Below are positions 45,792 through 55,004 of a stretch of 64,000 nucleotides of DNA, piece after piece (position 1 is the stretch's first letter; each line of letters begins with the position of its first letter). The notes below the pieces were generated by a model, which was given only the letters and a program-made list of their open reading frames with translations, ran no database searches and was not told where the DNA came from. Source of the DNA: Clostridiaceae bacterium M8S5 (GTDB lineage Bacteria > Bacillota > Clostridia > Tissierellales > MCWD3); NCBI GenBank assembly GCA_029227815.1, contig CP118523.1, positions 3,658,001 to 3,722,000 on the forward strand, read 5' to 3'. The position numbers and the translations under genes are program-made.

Positions 45792-47444
45792 TTATTTTAC
45801 AACTACTACTTCATTCTCAAGCATTTTCCATATATTACTATCTTCCATTCCTAATCTCCATAAGGCTATACCTCTTATACCCATCTCATTTGCTAATTCT
45901 ATTTTAGCTAATATGCTATCATCATTTTCAAACCATACTTCATGTTTATTTCCTTTCTCATCCACATATGCAAACATAGGCGTTTTTGTTTTCTCATCAA
46001 ATATAACTTTTTTATTGTATTTTTTAGCTATACTCATTGCTATATCATAGGTCACATATTGATTCTTACCTGTTGTTATATTAAAATCAAAACCAAATAC
46101 TGATACAGCCGCTACTATCTTGTCTTTTGACATTTTTGTTATTGTATAATTGAGTACTTTTTCCATCCATCCAATCGATACAACTGGCCCTGGACCGCTA
46201 CCCGGCCAACCATGCTCGTTATATAACATTACTACAAATTCGTCTACAGATTCTCCTATTATTTGATAATTGAATGGGTCTGAAAAAGGATTAAACGGCT
46301 TATCACTAACTCTTGAAGGTATTGAAGCTGAAAAATAGTATTTTCTTTTATCAAGCTCTTCTCCTAATTCTCTATAAAAACTTGAGAGCTTATCACTATC
46401 TTCTTTATTGACATCTTCAATATCTATATTTACTCCATCAAATTTGTATTCTTGTATTAATTTTACTATACTCTGTATAAATTCATTCCTACTTGCTTTT
46501 GTTGCTAACATCTTAGAAACTAATTCTTTAGCTACTTTGGTTCCACCGTCATATAGTAGATTATGAACTATAGCAAGTACTCTTACATTTTTGTTATGAC
46601 CTTGATTGATAACATCGTCTACATATTCTTTTGTAAACTTGCCAAATTTCTCTATCTGTGTAGGATTATCTTTGTTTAACCGAAACATAAACAAAGCTGT
46701 CTCTGATATAGACTGTGTATTACCAACAAATGATTTATAAGAGCTAGGAAGTGATGGTCCTTCCTCTAATGTGTAAAATCCTAATATATAAGATAATGGC
46801 TTATCTCCGCTATAGACTCTTACATCAACACTGTTACTCGAAATCCATCCATCTTTACCGTTATATAATCTCACTTTATACCATTTATTTGAATACCCTA
46901 GCAATGGCAATCTAGCACCTTTGCTCAGCTTTGTTATTATTTTGTTGTTAAGCCCTGCTCCCTGTCTTACATTTGCTATATTAATCTTAACTATTGCCTC
47001 AGAATATCTTGGTATTTTTAATTTCTGACCTACCACTAACTGAGGAGATGATAAGTTATTAAGTCTAATTATATTATTGATTGTTGTATTGAACTTCTTT
47101 GATATCAAGTATAATGTATCTCCCGGCTTTACGATATATATGTCCTCTGTTGGTATCATAAGTCTTTGACCTATAGATATTTCTTGAGATGTTAAACTAT
47201 TTAAGGACATTAACCTTTTTATGCTAGTACCAAATCTTTTTGCTATTGTGTGTAGAGAGTCTCCATTTTTAGCACTATATATATTGGCTGAAGGCACTAT
47301 CAATCTTTGACCAATCATCAACATAGGAGATGTTAAATAATTAGCTGACATTACACTCTTTATTGAAGTATTAAATTTCTTGGCAGTTGTATACAAGGTA
47401 TCTTCTGGCTTGACAACATAAATTCTATCTGGATAAAAGAACAT
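45792..47444 (-). CDS. LysM-SH3-GH18 cell-wall/spore hydrolase
   Basis: 550 residues: three LysM repeats of about 45 residues each (about 9-52, 56-99 and 103-146, each ending IGQRL-P or VGQKLKIP), an SH3_3 domain (about 149-206), and a GH18 glycosidase domain (about 215-550). The GH18 catalytic motif DGVNIDIED is present (DxxDxDxE with the acid glutamate), and the family strand VRVLAIVHN is upstream. The layout matches YaaH-type spore cortex and cell-wall glycosidases, although no signal peptide is visible, as is usual for YaaH. ATG 47444 is used because GAAGGTGG precedes it. Confidence 0.9.
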   Translation of the reverse strand: MFFYPDRIYVVKPEDTLYTTAKKFNTSIKSVMSANYLTSPMLMIGQRLIVPSANIYSAKNGDSLHTIAKRFGTSIKRLMSLNSLTSQEISIGQRLMIPTEDIYIVKPGDTLYLISKKFNTTINNIIRLNNLSSPQLVVGQKLKIPRYSEAIVKINIANVRQGAGLNNKIITKLSKGARLPLLGYSNKWYKVRLYNGKDGWISSNSVDVRVYSGDKPLSYILGFYTLEEGPSLPSSYKSFVGNTQSISETALFMFRLNKDNPTQIEKFGKFTKEYVDDVINQGHNKNVRVLAIVHNLLYDGGTKVAKELVSKMLATKASRNEFIQSIVKLIQEYKFDGVNIDIEDVNKEDSDKLSSFYRELGEELDKRKYYFSASIPSRVSDKPFNPFSDPFNYQIIGESVDEFVVMLYNEHGWPGSGPGPVVSIGWMEKVLNYTITKMSKDKIVAAVSVFGFDFNITTGKNQYVTYDIAMSIAKKYNKKVIFDEKTKTPMFAYVDEKGNKHEVWFENDDSILAKIELANEMGIRGIALWRLGMEDSNIWKMLENEVVVVK

Positions 47445-47967
47445 TACGCCACCTTCTTTTTTATATTGAACCTTAAAATCGAACATTATTATCTACTTTA
47501 ATTTATGTTTGTTTTTAAATATTGTGATAGATAATAATTATACTAGAGCATTATATCCTTGTATTAGTGTTAGTTAGTCTATTAAAAAATAAGCTTTAAG
47601 CTAGTTTGTGATATTTTATTTTTTGGCATGATTGAGATTGTAAAACTAGATTTTAAATGCTCATTACTTATTTATAGAAGATTATCCTTATATCTTATGG
47701 GCTCTGTATAGCACTTGTTCCTACAGATTATATAAATACGTCGTAGGAACGAGTACTCTAAAATCGCTTCTCCAAAAAACGGATATGCTTTTTGCTTGTT
47801 TCTGGTTATTAGTTCTTTTTAGATTATCTATGTGGGTCTTATGGTTATTCGTAGTTTTATTGGTTCAGCATTAGTATTTTGTTAGTTATTTATCTACAAA
47901 ATAGAATTTAATGCCCAGTTTGTCAACTTTTCAAGCCTGACCCTACCTCGCTTTTTGTTCAAACATA
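47445..47967. other. Gene-free stretch with an isolated strong hairpin
   Basis: About 520 bases without a gene. ACTTGTTCCTAC and GTAGGAACGAGT (47713-47754) form a 12-bp stem with one G-U pair around an 18-base loop. It is not next to any stop codon. It could be a small RNA terminator or a repeat remnant. Confidence 0.45.
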
Positions 47968-48013
47968 AATAAACTCTCTACAGTGATGTTCTTCTCACCA
48001 TAGAGAGTTCTAT
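47968..48013 (-). terminator. Terminator after the transketolase genes
   Basis: AACTCTCTA and TAGAGAGTT, extended by AAACATA/TATGTTT, just past the transketolase stop. Confidence 0.75.
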
Positions 48014-48028
48014 GTTTATTGTTTATAT

Positions 48029-48964
48029 TTACTTCTTAGCTATTAACTCTTTTGCCGATTTTACGATATTTTCTGCTGTTAATCCATATTTAACTAACAG
48101 CTCATTTCCATTTCCTGATTCTCCAAATGTATCATTGACACCAATTCTTTTCATCAATACTGGTGATTTTTCTGCTACTATTTCTGCAACTGCACTTCCT
48201 AATCCTCCTATGATGCTATGCTCTTCTGCTGTGATTATTGCTCCTGTTTCTTTAGCAGCTTTTACTATGATGTCTTCATCTATTGGCTTTATTGTGTGTA
48301 TGTTTATTACTCTTGCTTGTATGTTTTCTTTTTCTAACATTTCTTTTGCTTTTAGAGCTTCTGCTACCATTATTCCTGTAGCTATTATTGCTACATCATT
48401 TCCATCTGATAGTTGTACTCCTTTTCCTATTTCAAATTCATACCCTTCATCAAATATGATTGGTACTCCACTTCTACCCAATCTTATATATACTGGACCA
48501 TTATACTCTGCTACTTTAAGCACTGCTGCCTCTGCTTCAATACCATCTGCTGGATTTATTACTGTCATGTTTGGTATTGATCTCATTATACTTAAGTCCT
48601 CTATTGCTTGATGTGTAGCTCCATCTTCTCCTACTGTCAATCCTGCATGTGTTGCTGCTATTTTGACATTTAATTTTGGATATGCTACTGAGTTTCTTAT
48701 TATTTCAAATGCTCTACCAGCTGCAAATATTGCAAATGAGCTTGCAAATGGTATCATACCACTAGCTGCTAATCCCGCCGCTGTAGCTACCATGTTTTGC
48801 TCTGCTATACCAACGTTTATAAATCTATCTTCACATACTTCTTTGAATGATGCTGTCTTTGTAGATTTAGATAAATCGGCATCTAGTACTACTACTTTAT
48901 CATTTGTTTTTGCTAGTTTCGCTAATGCCTTTCCGTATGCTTCTCTAGTCGCCATCTTGCTCAT
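48029..48964 (-). CDS. Transketolase, C-terminal subunit
   Basis: 311 residues carrying the pyrimidine-binding and C-terminal domains of a split transketolase, which interconverts pentose and hexose phosphates with thiamine diphosphate. Motifs are VLDADLSKSTKT, NVGIAEQNMVATAAGLA with the catalytic Glu, FAIFAAGRAFEIIRN, and THAGLTVGEDGATHQ. It overlaps the N-terminal subunit gene by one base (TAATG). The split form is common in Clostridia. Confidence 0.94.
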   Translation of the reverse strand: MSKMATREAYGKALAKLAKTNDKVVVLDADLSKSTKTASFKEVCEDRFINVGIAEQNMVATAAGLAASGMIPFASSFAIFAAGRAFEIIRNSVAYPKLNVKIAATHAGLTVGEDGATHQAIEDLSIMRSIPNMTVINPADGIEAEAAVLKVAEYNGPVYIRLGRSGVPIIFDEGYEFEIGKGVQLSDGNDVAIIATGIMVAEALKAKEMLEKENIQARVINIHTIKPIDEDIIVKAAKETGAIITAEEHSIIGGLGSAVAEIVAEKSPVLMKRIGVNDTFGESGNGNELLVKYGLTAENIVKSAKELIAKK

Positions 48965-49770
48965 TATTTAACACCTCCAAGCTCTTTTATCGCTAAATCT
49001 CTTTCTTCTTTGCTTGGCGCTTTACCATGCCATCCAGCTTGATTTTCCATGAATGAAACACCTTTGCCTTTTACTGTTTTTGCTATTATCACTGTTGGTT
49101 TTCCTTTAGTGTTTTTGCTCCTGTCTATAGCATCTGATATCTGATCAAAATCATGTCCATCTATTGTTATTACATTCCATCCAAATGACTTGAACTTTTC
49201 ATCTAATGGGTTAATATTCATTACATCTTCATTTTTACCATCTATCTGTAATCCATTATAATCTATAAACGCTGTCAGATTATCTAGCTTATAATGAGCT
49301 GCAAACATCGCTGCCTCCCAAACTATCCCCTCTTGTACTTCTCCATCTCCAAGTATTGTATATACTTGGTAATTCTTATCTTGTAGTTTTGCTCCTAAAG
49401 CTATTCCATTAGCTGCTGCTATTCCTTGACCTAATGAACCTGTACTCATATCAACTCCCGGTGTGCCTTTCATATCAGGATGTCCTTGAAGCATTTCTCC
49501 TGTCTTTCTAAGCTTCATAAGCTCAGATTTATCAAAGTACCCTTTCTCTGCTAATGCAGCATATATAACTGGTGCAGCATGCCCTTTAGATAATACTAAT
49601 CTGTCTCTATCTTCCCATTTTGGGTTTTTTGGATCAATGTTCATTTCTTTAAAATATAATGTAGTTACTATATCACATGCTGATAGTGAACCCCCCGGAT
49701 GCCCTGATTGAGATTCAAATAGCATTTCTATGATATCTTTTCTAAGAATATTTGCTTTTTCTTTTAACAT
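48964..49770 (-). CDS. Transketolase, N-terminal subunit
   Basis: 268 residues with the thiamine diphosphate-binding domain: SGHPGGSLSACDI, LSKGHAAPVIYAAL, GSLGQGIAAANGIA and the GDGEVQEGIVWEAAMFA motif ending in FIDYNGLQIDG. AAGGAGG precedes the ATG. It is cotranscribed with the C-terminal subunit. Confidence 0.95.
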   Translation of the reverse strand: MLKEKANILRKDIIEMLFESQSGHPGGSLSACDIVTTLYFKEMNIDPKNPKWEDRDRLVLSKGHAAPVIYAALAEKGYFDKSELMKLRKTGEMLQGHPDMKGTPGVDMSTGSLGQGIAAANGIALGAKLQDKNYQVYTILGDGEVQEGIVWEAAMFAAHYKLDNLTAFIDYNGLQIDGKNEDVMNINPLDEKFKSFGWNVITIDGHDFDQISDAIDRSKNTKGKPTVIIAKTVKGKGVSFMENQAGWHGKAPSKEERDLAIKELGGVK

Positions 49771-49820
49771 TATATAACCTCCTTCTTTTGCTCTTTATTA
49801 TTTTATCTATAAACTATTAC

Positions 49821-50684
49821 TTAAACACACTCTATTCTTTTAAAGCCTTCTCCTAGTACTTCATAGGCATCATTAACTATTACAAATGCTGTATTATCTA
49901 TTTCATAAACAAGTTTTTTTAGTTTTACTATTTGAGCTCTGTTTACTACACAATATAGTATATCTTTATCTGCACCTGTATACATTCCTTTTCCTTTGAA
50001 TACTGTTACTCCTCTGTTAAGTTCTTTTATTATTGCTCTACCTATTTGATCAGGATATTTTGATATTATAAAAAATGATTTTGCATAGCTCATTCCTTCT
50101 AGTATCTGGTCTATAACTTTAACACTGATATATAGTGTTATAACTGAATACAGTGATATTTCTATCTTTTTCGATACTAAACCAGCAAATACCACAACAC
50201 ATAAATCTATCGCCATCATCAATTTTGATGTGCTAAAACCAGGAAAAAATTTATTTAAAATTGCTCCTGCTAAATCTGTTCCCCCTGTTGTTCCTCCAGC
50301 CTTGAATACTAGACCTATTCCTATACCTGAAAGTACTCCACCAGATATTGCTGCTAATAGGATATTTGTTGTTGCGTTAGTGCTAGGCAATACCTTTAGA
50401 AAAATTGATAATGTTATAGTAGCATACAATGTTTTTGCTCCAAAAACTTTTCCTAGTACTAAAACACCTACTATAAATAACGGAATATTTATTACCAAGT
50501 TCAGTATATAAACCTCTATCCCAAAAAGTTTATATATTACTACTGCAAAACCTGTCACTCCACCTGGCGCTATTGTATTTGGCTGTAAAAACATATTTAA
50601 TGATAATGCCAATAACAATGTTCCTAATGTTACGAAAATATAACTCCCTGCAAGCTTAAACCATTTGTTTTTTAACAAATTCAT
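49821..50684 (-). CDS. YitT family membrane protein (DUF161/DUF2179)
   Basis: A 287-residue protein with five or six membrane helices (about 10-32, 50-72, 78-97, 105-127, 150-172) and the conserved GGxTG-type segment (PGGVTGFAVVIYKLFG, and KAGGTTGGTDLAGAIL). A soluble C-terminal DUF2179 domain begins near residue 205 (SYAKSFFIISKYPDQIGRAI, then RGVTVFKGKGMYTG). Function in cells is not settled. AGGAGGTG precedes the ATG. It stands between the transketolase and wall-polysaccharide genes. Confidence 0.92.
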   Translation of the reverse strand: MNLLKNKWFKLAGSYIFVTLGTLLLALSLNMFLQPNTIAPGGVTGFAVVIYKLFGIEVYILNLVINIPLFIVGVLVLGKVFGAKTLYATITLSIFLKVLPSTNATTNILLAAISGGVLSGIGIGLVFKAGGTTGGTDLAGAILNKFFPGFSTSKLMMAIDLCVVVFAGLVSKKIEISLYSVITLYISVKVIDQILEGMSYAKSFFIISKYPDQIGRAIIKELNRGVTVFKGKGMYTGADKDILYCVVNRAQIVKLKKLVYEIDNTAFVIVNDAYEVLGEGFKRIECV

Positions 50685-50723
50685 AGTTTTTACACCTCCT
50701 AAATATAAAACTTTGATAAACTT

Positions 50724-51482
50724 TTACTCAACTAGGTTTTCTTTTGAAAATAGTATTGTAAATGCAAATTTAGGTAGTGCCAATTGTCTTTTTATCCTTG
50801 AAGGTTGCTTCATCAATCTATATAGCCATTCTAACCCTAGTTTTTGAAATATTTTAGGTGTTTCTTTTAAATCTCCAGCTAATATATCAACTGTTCCACC
50901 ATTGCCAATCATGACTTTACAATTTAACTTATCTCTATTTTTATCAATCCATTTTTCTTGTTTGTCAGCTCCCAAACACACAAAAAGAACATCTGCTCCT
51001 GAGTTATTTATATCATTAATAACTTCTTGCTCTTCTTCATGGCCTTCATAACCTATATGCGTACCCTTAAAGAATCCGTTATGTGTACCTGCTATTTTTA
51101 TATTAGGGTAATCTTTCTTTATATTATCCGCTGCTCTTTTAGCTGTGCCTTCTTTTCCACCCATTATATAAAGTGAATATCCTTCTTTGTTGCATATTTC
51201 TATCAACTTCTTTGATAAATCATAGCCTGTAACTCTCTCTTTAAGTGGCTTCTTTTTAATTCTGGAAGCATATATAAGCCCTATTCCATCTGGTATTATT
51301 AAATTTCCTCTATTGATTAGTTTTCTTAAATTCTCATCGTCTTTACAGCGCATGACTATTTCTGTATTTGGTGTGTAAATAGCAATTTGTTTATTATGTT
51401 CTAGTGATTCTTGGGCAACTTCAGATGCCTCTAGTAATGTTATATTTTCTACATTTACACCCATTATTTTAACTGTGTTCAT
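50724..51482 (-). CDS. WecG/TagA/CpsF family glycosyltransferase
   Basis: A 252-residue GT26 enzyme that adds N-acetylmannosamine or a related sugar to a lipid-linked GlcNAc, early in wall teichoic acid or secondary polymer synthesis. It shows YTPNTEIVMRCKDD, IIPDGIGLIYASRI, SLYIMGGKEGTAKRAADNI, HNGFF, DVLFVCLGADKQEKWI and NGGTVDILAGD, all standard. The ATG overlaps the CsaB stop (ATGA), so the two are coupled, which suggests they serve one polymer. Confidence 0.93.
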   Translation of the reverse strand: MNTVKIMGVNVENITLLEASEVAQESLEHNKQIAIYTPNTEIVMRCKDDENLRKLINRGNLIIPDGIGLIYASRIKKKPLKERVTGYDLSKKLIEICNKEGYSLYIMGGKEGTAKRAADNIKKDYPNIKIAGTHNGFFKGTHIGYEGHEEEQEVINDINNSGADVLFVCLGADKQEKWIDKNRDKLNCKVMIGNGGTVDILAGDLKETPKIFQKLGLEWLYRLMKQPSRIKRQLALPKFAFTILFSKENLVE

Positions 51483-52588
51483 TGTCTACCTCTTTTCAAT
51501 AAGCTCATAGCTAATTCTACGTTTGCATGTGATTTTTTTCTATATTCTTCTTTATGTTCTTTTAAATGAGCTCTTGTCTCTTTTCTCTTGGTATAAGCTT
51601 TATCAAATATATCTGCTAATTCATCATATTTAAAGCTCTGTATATCTATTTTGTGCTCCAAGCCTATATTGTTCATAAATCCATCTACTTTTGGATCGTA
51701 TACTACCGCTATCATAGGTGTAGTTTGTGTAGCAGCATATATCAAAGAATGTAATCTCATCGCTATTATCAGCTCTAGCCTTTTGATTATACCCATTATT
51801 TCTTCTACACTGTATTCATTTTTTAGTATAAAGCATTTACTCTTAGTATGCTTTTTGATTTCTACGCTAAATTCATAATCACTTGGGTAATGCATAGGAA
51901 CTAATAATATATTTACATCATAATTTTCATTTATATAATCTATTGCTTTTGCGAACTCTTTTATGTTATGTTCGTCATTTTTCCACGACCTAACAGCAAG
52001 ACCTATGGTTTCTTTGCTCATGTCTATACCTTCAAGATTAAGTATCTCGTTTATTCTGTCTTCGTTCTCTTCTTTTAATGCATATACAGGGTCCGCTGTT
52101 ACGTGTATATTCTCGTTGTTGACATTTAGTTTATTTAATGTATTAAGCGAGTCAAAATCTCTTAGTGTTATTACGTCAACTTTATTAAGTATTTTTTTTG
52201 ATAAGATTTTATTCAGTCTTTTATTTATAGGCCCTATACCATTTGCGTAAACCATCACTGGCTTTTTCTTATGTTTTGCCAATTTTAAAAGTGACAAATA
52301 GTATAATATTGATTTGGTACTTGTGATATCTTGTATAAGACTTCCTCCACCACTTATCAATAAATCACTATTTTTTATTTCTTTATAAACACTAAAAATA
52401 CTGAATCTATTAACTGCCCGAATATTATATATTTCTTGTGTACTCTGAGGGTCTTTTGATAGCACAGTTATTTCTAATGTATCATCTATTTTTTTGAATT
52501 CGTTTATGATCGCTTTTAGTATTGCGTCATCTCCACTATTTCTAAATCCATAATATCCTGAAATAAGTATCTTTTTACCTTTTTTCAT
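51479..52588 (-). CDS. csaB: Polysaccharide pyruvyl transferase CsaB
   Basis: 369 residues of the CsaB family that transfers a pyruvate ketal to a wall polysaccharide, giving the ligand for SLH-domain proteins. It has an N-terminal GYYGFRNSGDDAIL, SGGGSLIQD, a middle VYANGIGPINKRLNK segment, a C-terminal LIAMRLHSLIYAA and PMIAVVYDPKVDGF. AGGAG precedes the ATG. Coupled to TagA. No SLH-domain protein lies in the window. Confidence 0.93.
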   Translation of the reverse strand: MKKGKKILISGYYGFRNSGDDAILKAIINEFKKIDDTLEITVLSKDPQSTQEIYNIRAVNRFSIFSVYKEIKNSDLLISGGGSLIQDITSTKSILYYLSLLKLAKHKKKPVMVYANGIGPINKRLNKILSKKILNKVDVITLRDFDSLNTLNKLNVNNENIHVTADPVYALKEENEDRINEILNLEGIDMSKETIGLAVRSWKNDEHNIKEFAKAIDYINENYDVNILLVPMHYPSDYEFSVEIKKHTKSKCFILKNEYSVEEIMGIIKRLELIIAMRLHSLIYAATQTTPMIAVVYDPKVDGFMNNIGLEHKIDIQSFKYDELADIFDKAYTKRKETRAHLKEHKEEYRKKSHANVELAMSLLKRGRQ

Positions 52589-52609
52589 ACGATACTCCTT
52601 CGATTTGTA

Positions 52610-53953
52610 TTAGTAAGTGTTTCTTTTTGCCTCTATTTGCTCTTTTTTTGCCAATCTATTAATTGTTATTATAAAGCCTAACAATATCCAAAAGGTCATT
52701 ATAATCTTTGGCATATATAATATACTGTCAAATAATCCATGACATAATACACTGGCAAAAGCAGCTAAAGCTCCTGCACCCATTACTGAAAGATATCCAG
52801 AGGCATTCTTTATTGCTATAATGGTGTACTTAAATACTACAAATATTAATAAAATAAGCACAATTAATCCAAATATACCCATCTCAGCAAATGTTTCTAG
52901 ATACGTATTATGTGCATGAAATACATTCATTGTTCTTATATATGTTACAAATGTTTTTTTAAAGGGCATATATCCAAATCCAACACCTTGCGCCCAGTAA
53001 TCTCTAAGCATATCTAATGTTATATCCCATATCTTAAATCTAGTTGTAGTAGATGAATCGCTTAAATTCGCTATTGACATTATCCTGTTTATTATTGAAG
53101 CAGGCATTAGGAATATTGTTACTAATCCCACAGGTATTGCTCCTAATAACAACCTTTTATCTACTAACACAACGAATACAACCATTCCAAATGCAAAACC
53201 AACCCATCCTCCTCTTGAAGATGTCAACACTAATGTAAGTACTAATATTAATGTTGTTCCTAAGAACATGGCTTTCTTTATCAATCTCTTACTTGACCAA
53301 AACAATGCAACTGAAAAAGGCATAGCCATTATTAAATATTCTGCAAATATGTTTGGATTGCCAAATACTGAATATACTCTTGTAAGTAAGTCTGGATTAT
53401 TTGCCTCATCAACCCATGCTTTATCTAATTTTACTCCTACTTTAAATTGATATAATCCATAAAGTGATAGCAAAACTGCTGCAATAACAAATACTGTAGC
53501 TAAAATATTTAAATCTTCTTTTTTATTTATAGAGTTTATCATAATAAACATAAAGCTTATTGCCACTAAATGCACAGATATATCTCTTAGGCTACCTCTT
53601 AAATCTACAGATATTATTGTCGTTATAACAGCCATTGCCAGGAATATCAAAACTGGTATATCCATTTGATTTTTTGTTAGCCTTCTATTGCTTACAAACA
53701 TTTTATTTATAATAAATAATCCCACTATTAGCGTTAATAACAGCAGTGCCTTTGTATTTGACACAAATGGAAATGCTAATAATGTTATTCCTATTCCTAT
53801 ATTGACATTATAAAGTGTCATACATATTATTGATAAACCACCTATCATTGCTATGAATAGCTTGTTATCTAAGTATGCAAAAGATAATGCACATGCTACT
53901 CCTACAATCAATGGCAGTATCATACTTTTTATACCTCTACTTTTTACCACCAT
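52610..53953 (-). CDS. O-antigen ligase/polymerase-like membrane protein
   Basis: A 447-residue protein with about eleven membrane helices and a Wzy_C-type ligase/polymerase signature. The extracytoplasmic loop near residues 325-350 (FKKTFVTYIRTMNVFHAHNTYLETFAEMG) contains the HAHNTYLE motif found in O-antigen ligases. TSSRGGWVGF lies near residue 250. It overlaps the upstream membrane protein by 10 bases and would join or polymerise the glycan made by the neighbouring enzymes. MILPLI at residue 11 is an alternative start. Confidence 0.88.
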   Translation of the reverse strand: MVVKSRGIKSMILPLIVGVACALSFAYLDNKLFIAMIGGLSIICMTLYNVNIGIGITLLAFPFVSNTKALLLLTLIVGLFIINKMFVSNRRLTKNQMDIPVLIFLAMAVITTIISVDLRGSLRDISVHLVAISFMFIMINSINKKEDLNILATVFVIAAVLLSLYGLYQFKVGVKLDKAWVDEANNPDLLTRVYSVFGNPNIFAEYLIMAMPFSVALFWSSKRLIKKAMFLGTTLILVLTLVLTSSRGGWVGFAFGMVVFVVLVDKRLLLGAIPVGLVTIFLMPASIINRIMSIANLSDSSTTTRFKIWDITLDMLRDYWAQGVGFGYMPFKKTFVTYIRTMNVFHAHNTYLETFAEMGIFGLIVLILLIFVVFKYTIIAIKNASGYLSVMGAGALAAFASVLCHGLFDSILYMPKIIMTFWILLGFIITINRLAKKEQIEAKRNTY

Positions 53954-54486
53954 TCTTCTCCTCCGCTATCCATTGTAAATACTGAAATTACTTTTTTTGC
54001 TATATAACTATTTTTTAATATATCAGATATTTTGACATTTGTTATAAGTATAAGTATAGCAACTAATATCACTAATGACAAAAGACTCATCGTAATATAG
54101 CTAAGTACAATTATATTTAAAATTTTAAGTATCATCATAGTAACGCAAAAACCAAGTAGTCCTACTATTGAACTATTCTCATTCATACTTTCATTCATTA
54201 TATCTATTGTCTTACTACCTTTTATGGATTTATTCATAATCCTTTTTGTCCATATAAATAGTTTATTTAGAACTTCTATTATTTTTTTGTATATTCTATA
54301 TACGAAACTATCCTCTATATAGCTTCTTTCTTCTGTTAAAAAACTATATATTTTAGAAGACTTGTTAATTCTTCTCCAGTAATTTAATATGCAATCTAAA
54401 ATAGCTTTTATTACACTATGTTCATATAAATCATCAAAGATATTTTTTACCTTAATTAATATGCTTACTGTATAGCTGTTATACAT
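53944..54486 (-). CDS. Small membrane protein in the polysaccharide cluster
   Basis: 180 residues. The N-terminal two-thirds (about 1-100) is charged and helical, and two or three hydrophobic stretches follow (about 105-160), including a long Ile/Leu-rich pair. ATG 54486 is chosen because AGGTG lies about 7 bases upstream; the in-frame GTG at 54495 abuts the DUF4330 stop. It is tightly packed between DUF4330 and the ligase, so a shared function is likely. No family was recognised. Confidence 0.68.
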   Translation of the reverse strand: MYNSYTVSILIKVKNIFDDLYEHSVIKAILDCILNYWRRINKSSKIYSFLTEERSYIEDSFVYRIYKKIIEVLNKLFIWTKRIMNKSIKGSKTIDIMNESMNENSSIVGLLGFCVTMMILKILNIIVLSYITMSLLSLVILVAILILITNVKISDILKNSYIAKKVISVFTMDSGGEEWW

Positions 54487-54495
54487 AGTCAGCAC

Positions 54496-54993
54496 CTACT
54501 CCGTCTCTTCTATTTTTAATACTGTGCTCATTACTGCTACTTTTTTATTTTTAAGTCTAAACTGAGCACCTACTCTAGAATGTTCTCCTCCGATAACTAT
54601 GACTGAATCGCTCACTGAAGCATTTGATTCTAGCGTCAGCTGTACATCAAACTTGTCTGGTTCTTCTGCTAATACTATTTTACCATCTGATGTTGAAACT
54701 GCTTCTTTATGTGGAAAAACTGCAACTTCTTTTACTGTTCCAAAGTAATTTCCTCTGTCATAGTGATACAGCTTGTCACCTTCATTTAGGTTATTTACTG
54801 TTGCTAATCTTACATCGCTAATTTCTATAATAGCTTTAACTTTCTCCGTCTTTGAACCTATTCCACCAATACCTTGTCTAGTTTTTAGTTTATATCCGAT
54901 ACCTCCAACTGCAAGAACTACTATTAAAATTACTAATAAATCTATTATGTTTATTAAACCAAATAATTTACCTTTTTTATCAATAAGTTTCAC
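54496..54993 (-). CDS. DUF4330 family protein
   Basis: 165 residues: one N-terminal membrane helix (LFGLINIIDLLVILIVVLAVGGI) following KLIDKKGKLFG, then a beta-rich extracytoplasmic domain (VKAIIEISDVRLATVNNLNEGDKLY). This is the DUF4330 layout, common beside polysaccharide genes in Clostridia and of unknown function. GTG start at 54993, fixed by AGGAGG seven bases upstream. Confidence 0.82.
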   Translation of the reverse strand: MKLIDKKGKLFGLINIIDLLVILIVVLAVGGIGYKLKTRQGIGGIGSKTEKVKAIIEISDVRLATVNNLNEGDKLYHYDRGNYFGTVKEVAVFPHKEAVSTSDGKIVLAEEPDKFDVQLTLESNASVSDSVIVIGGEHSRVGAQFRLKNKKVAVMSTVLKIEETE

Positions 54994-55004
54994 TACTTTA
55001 CCTC

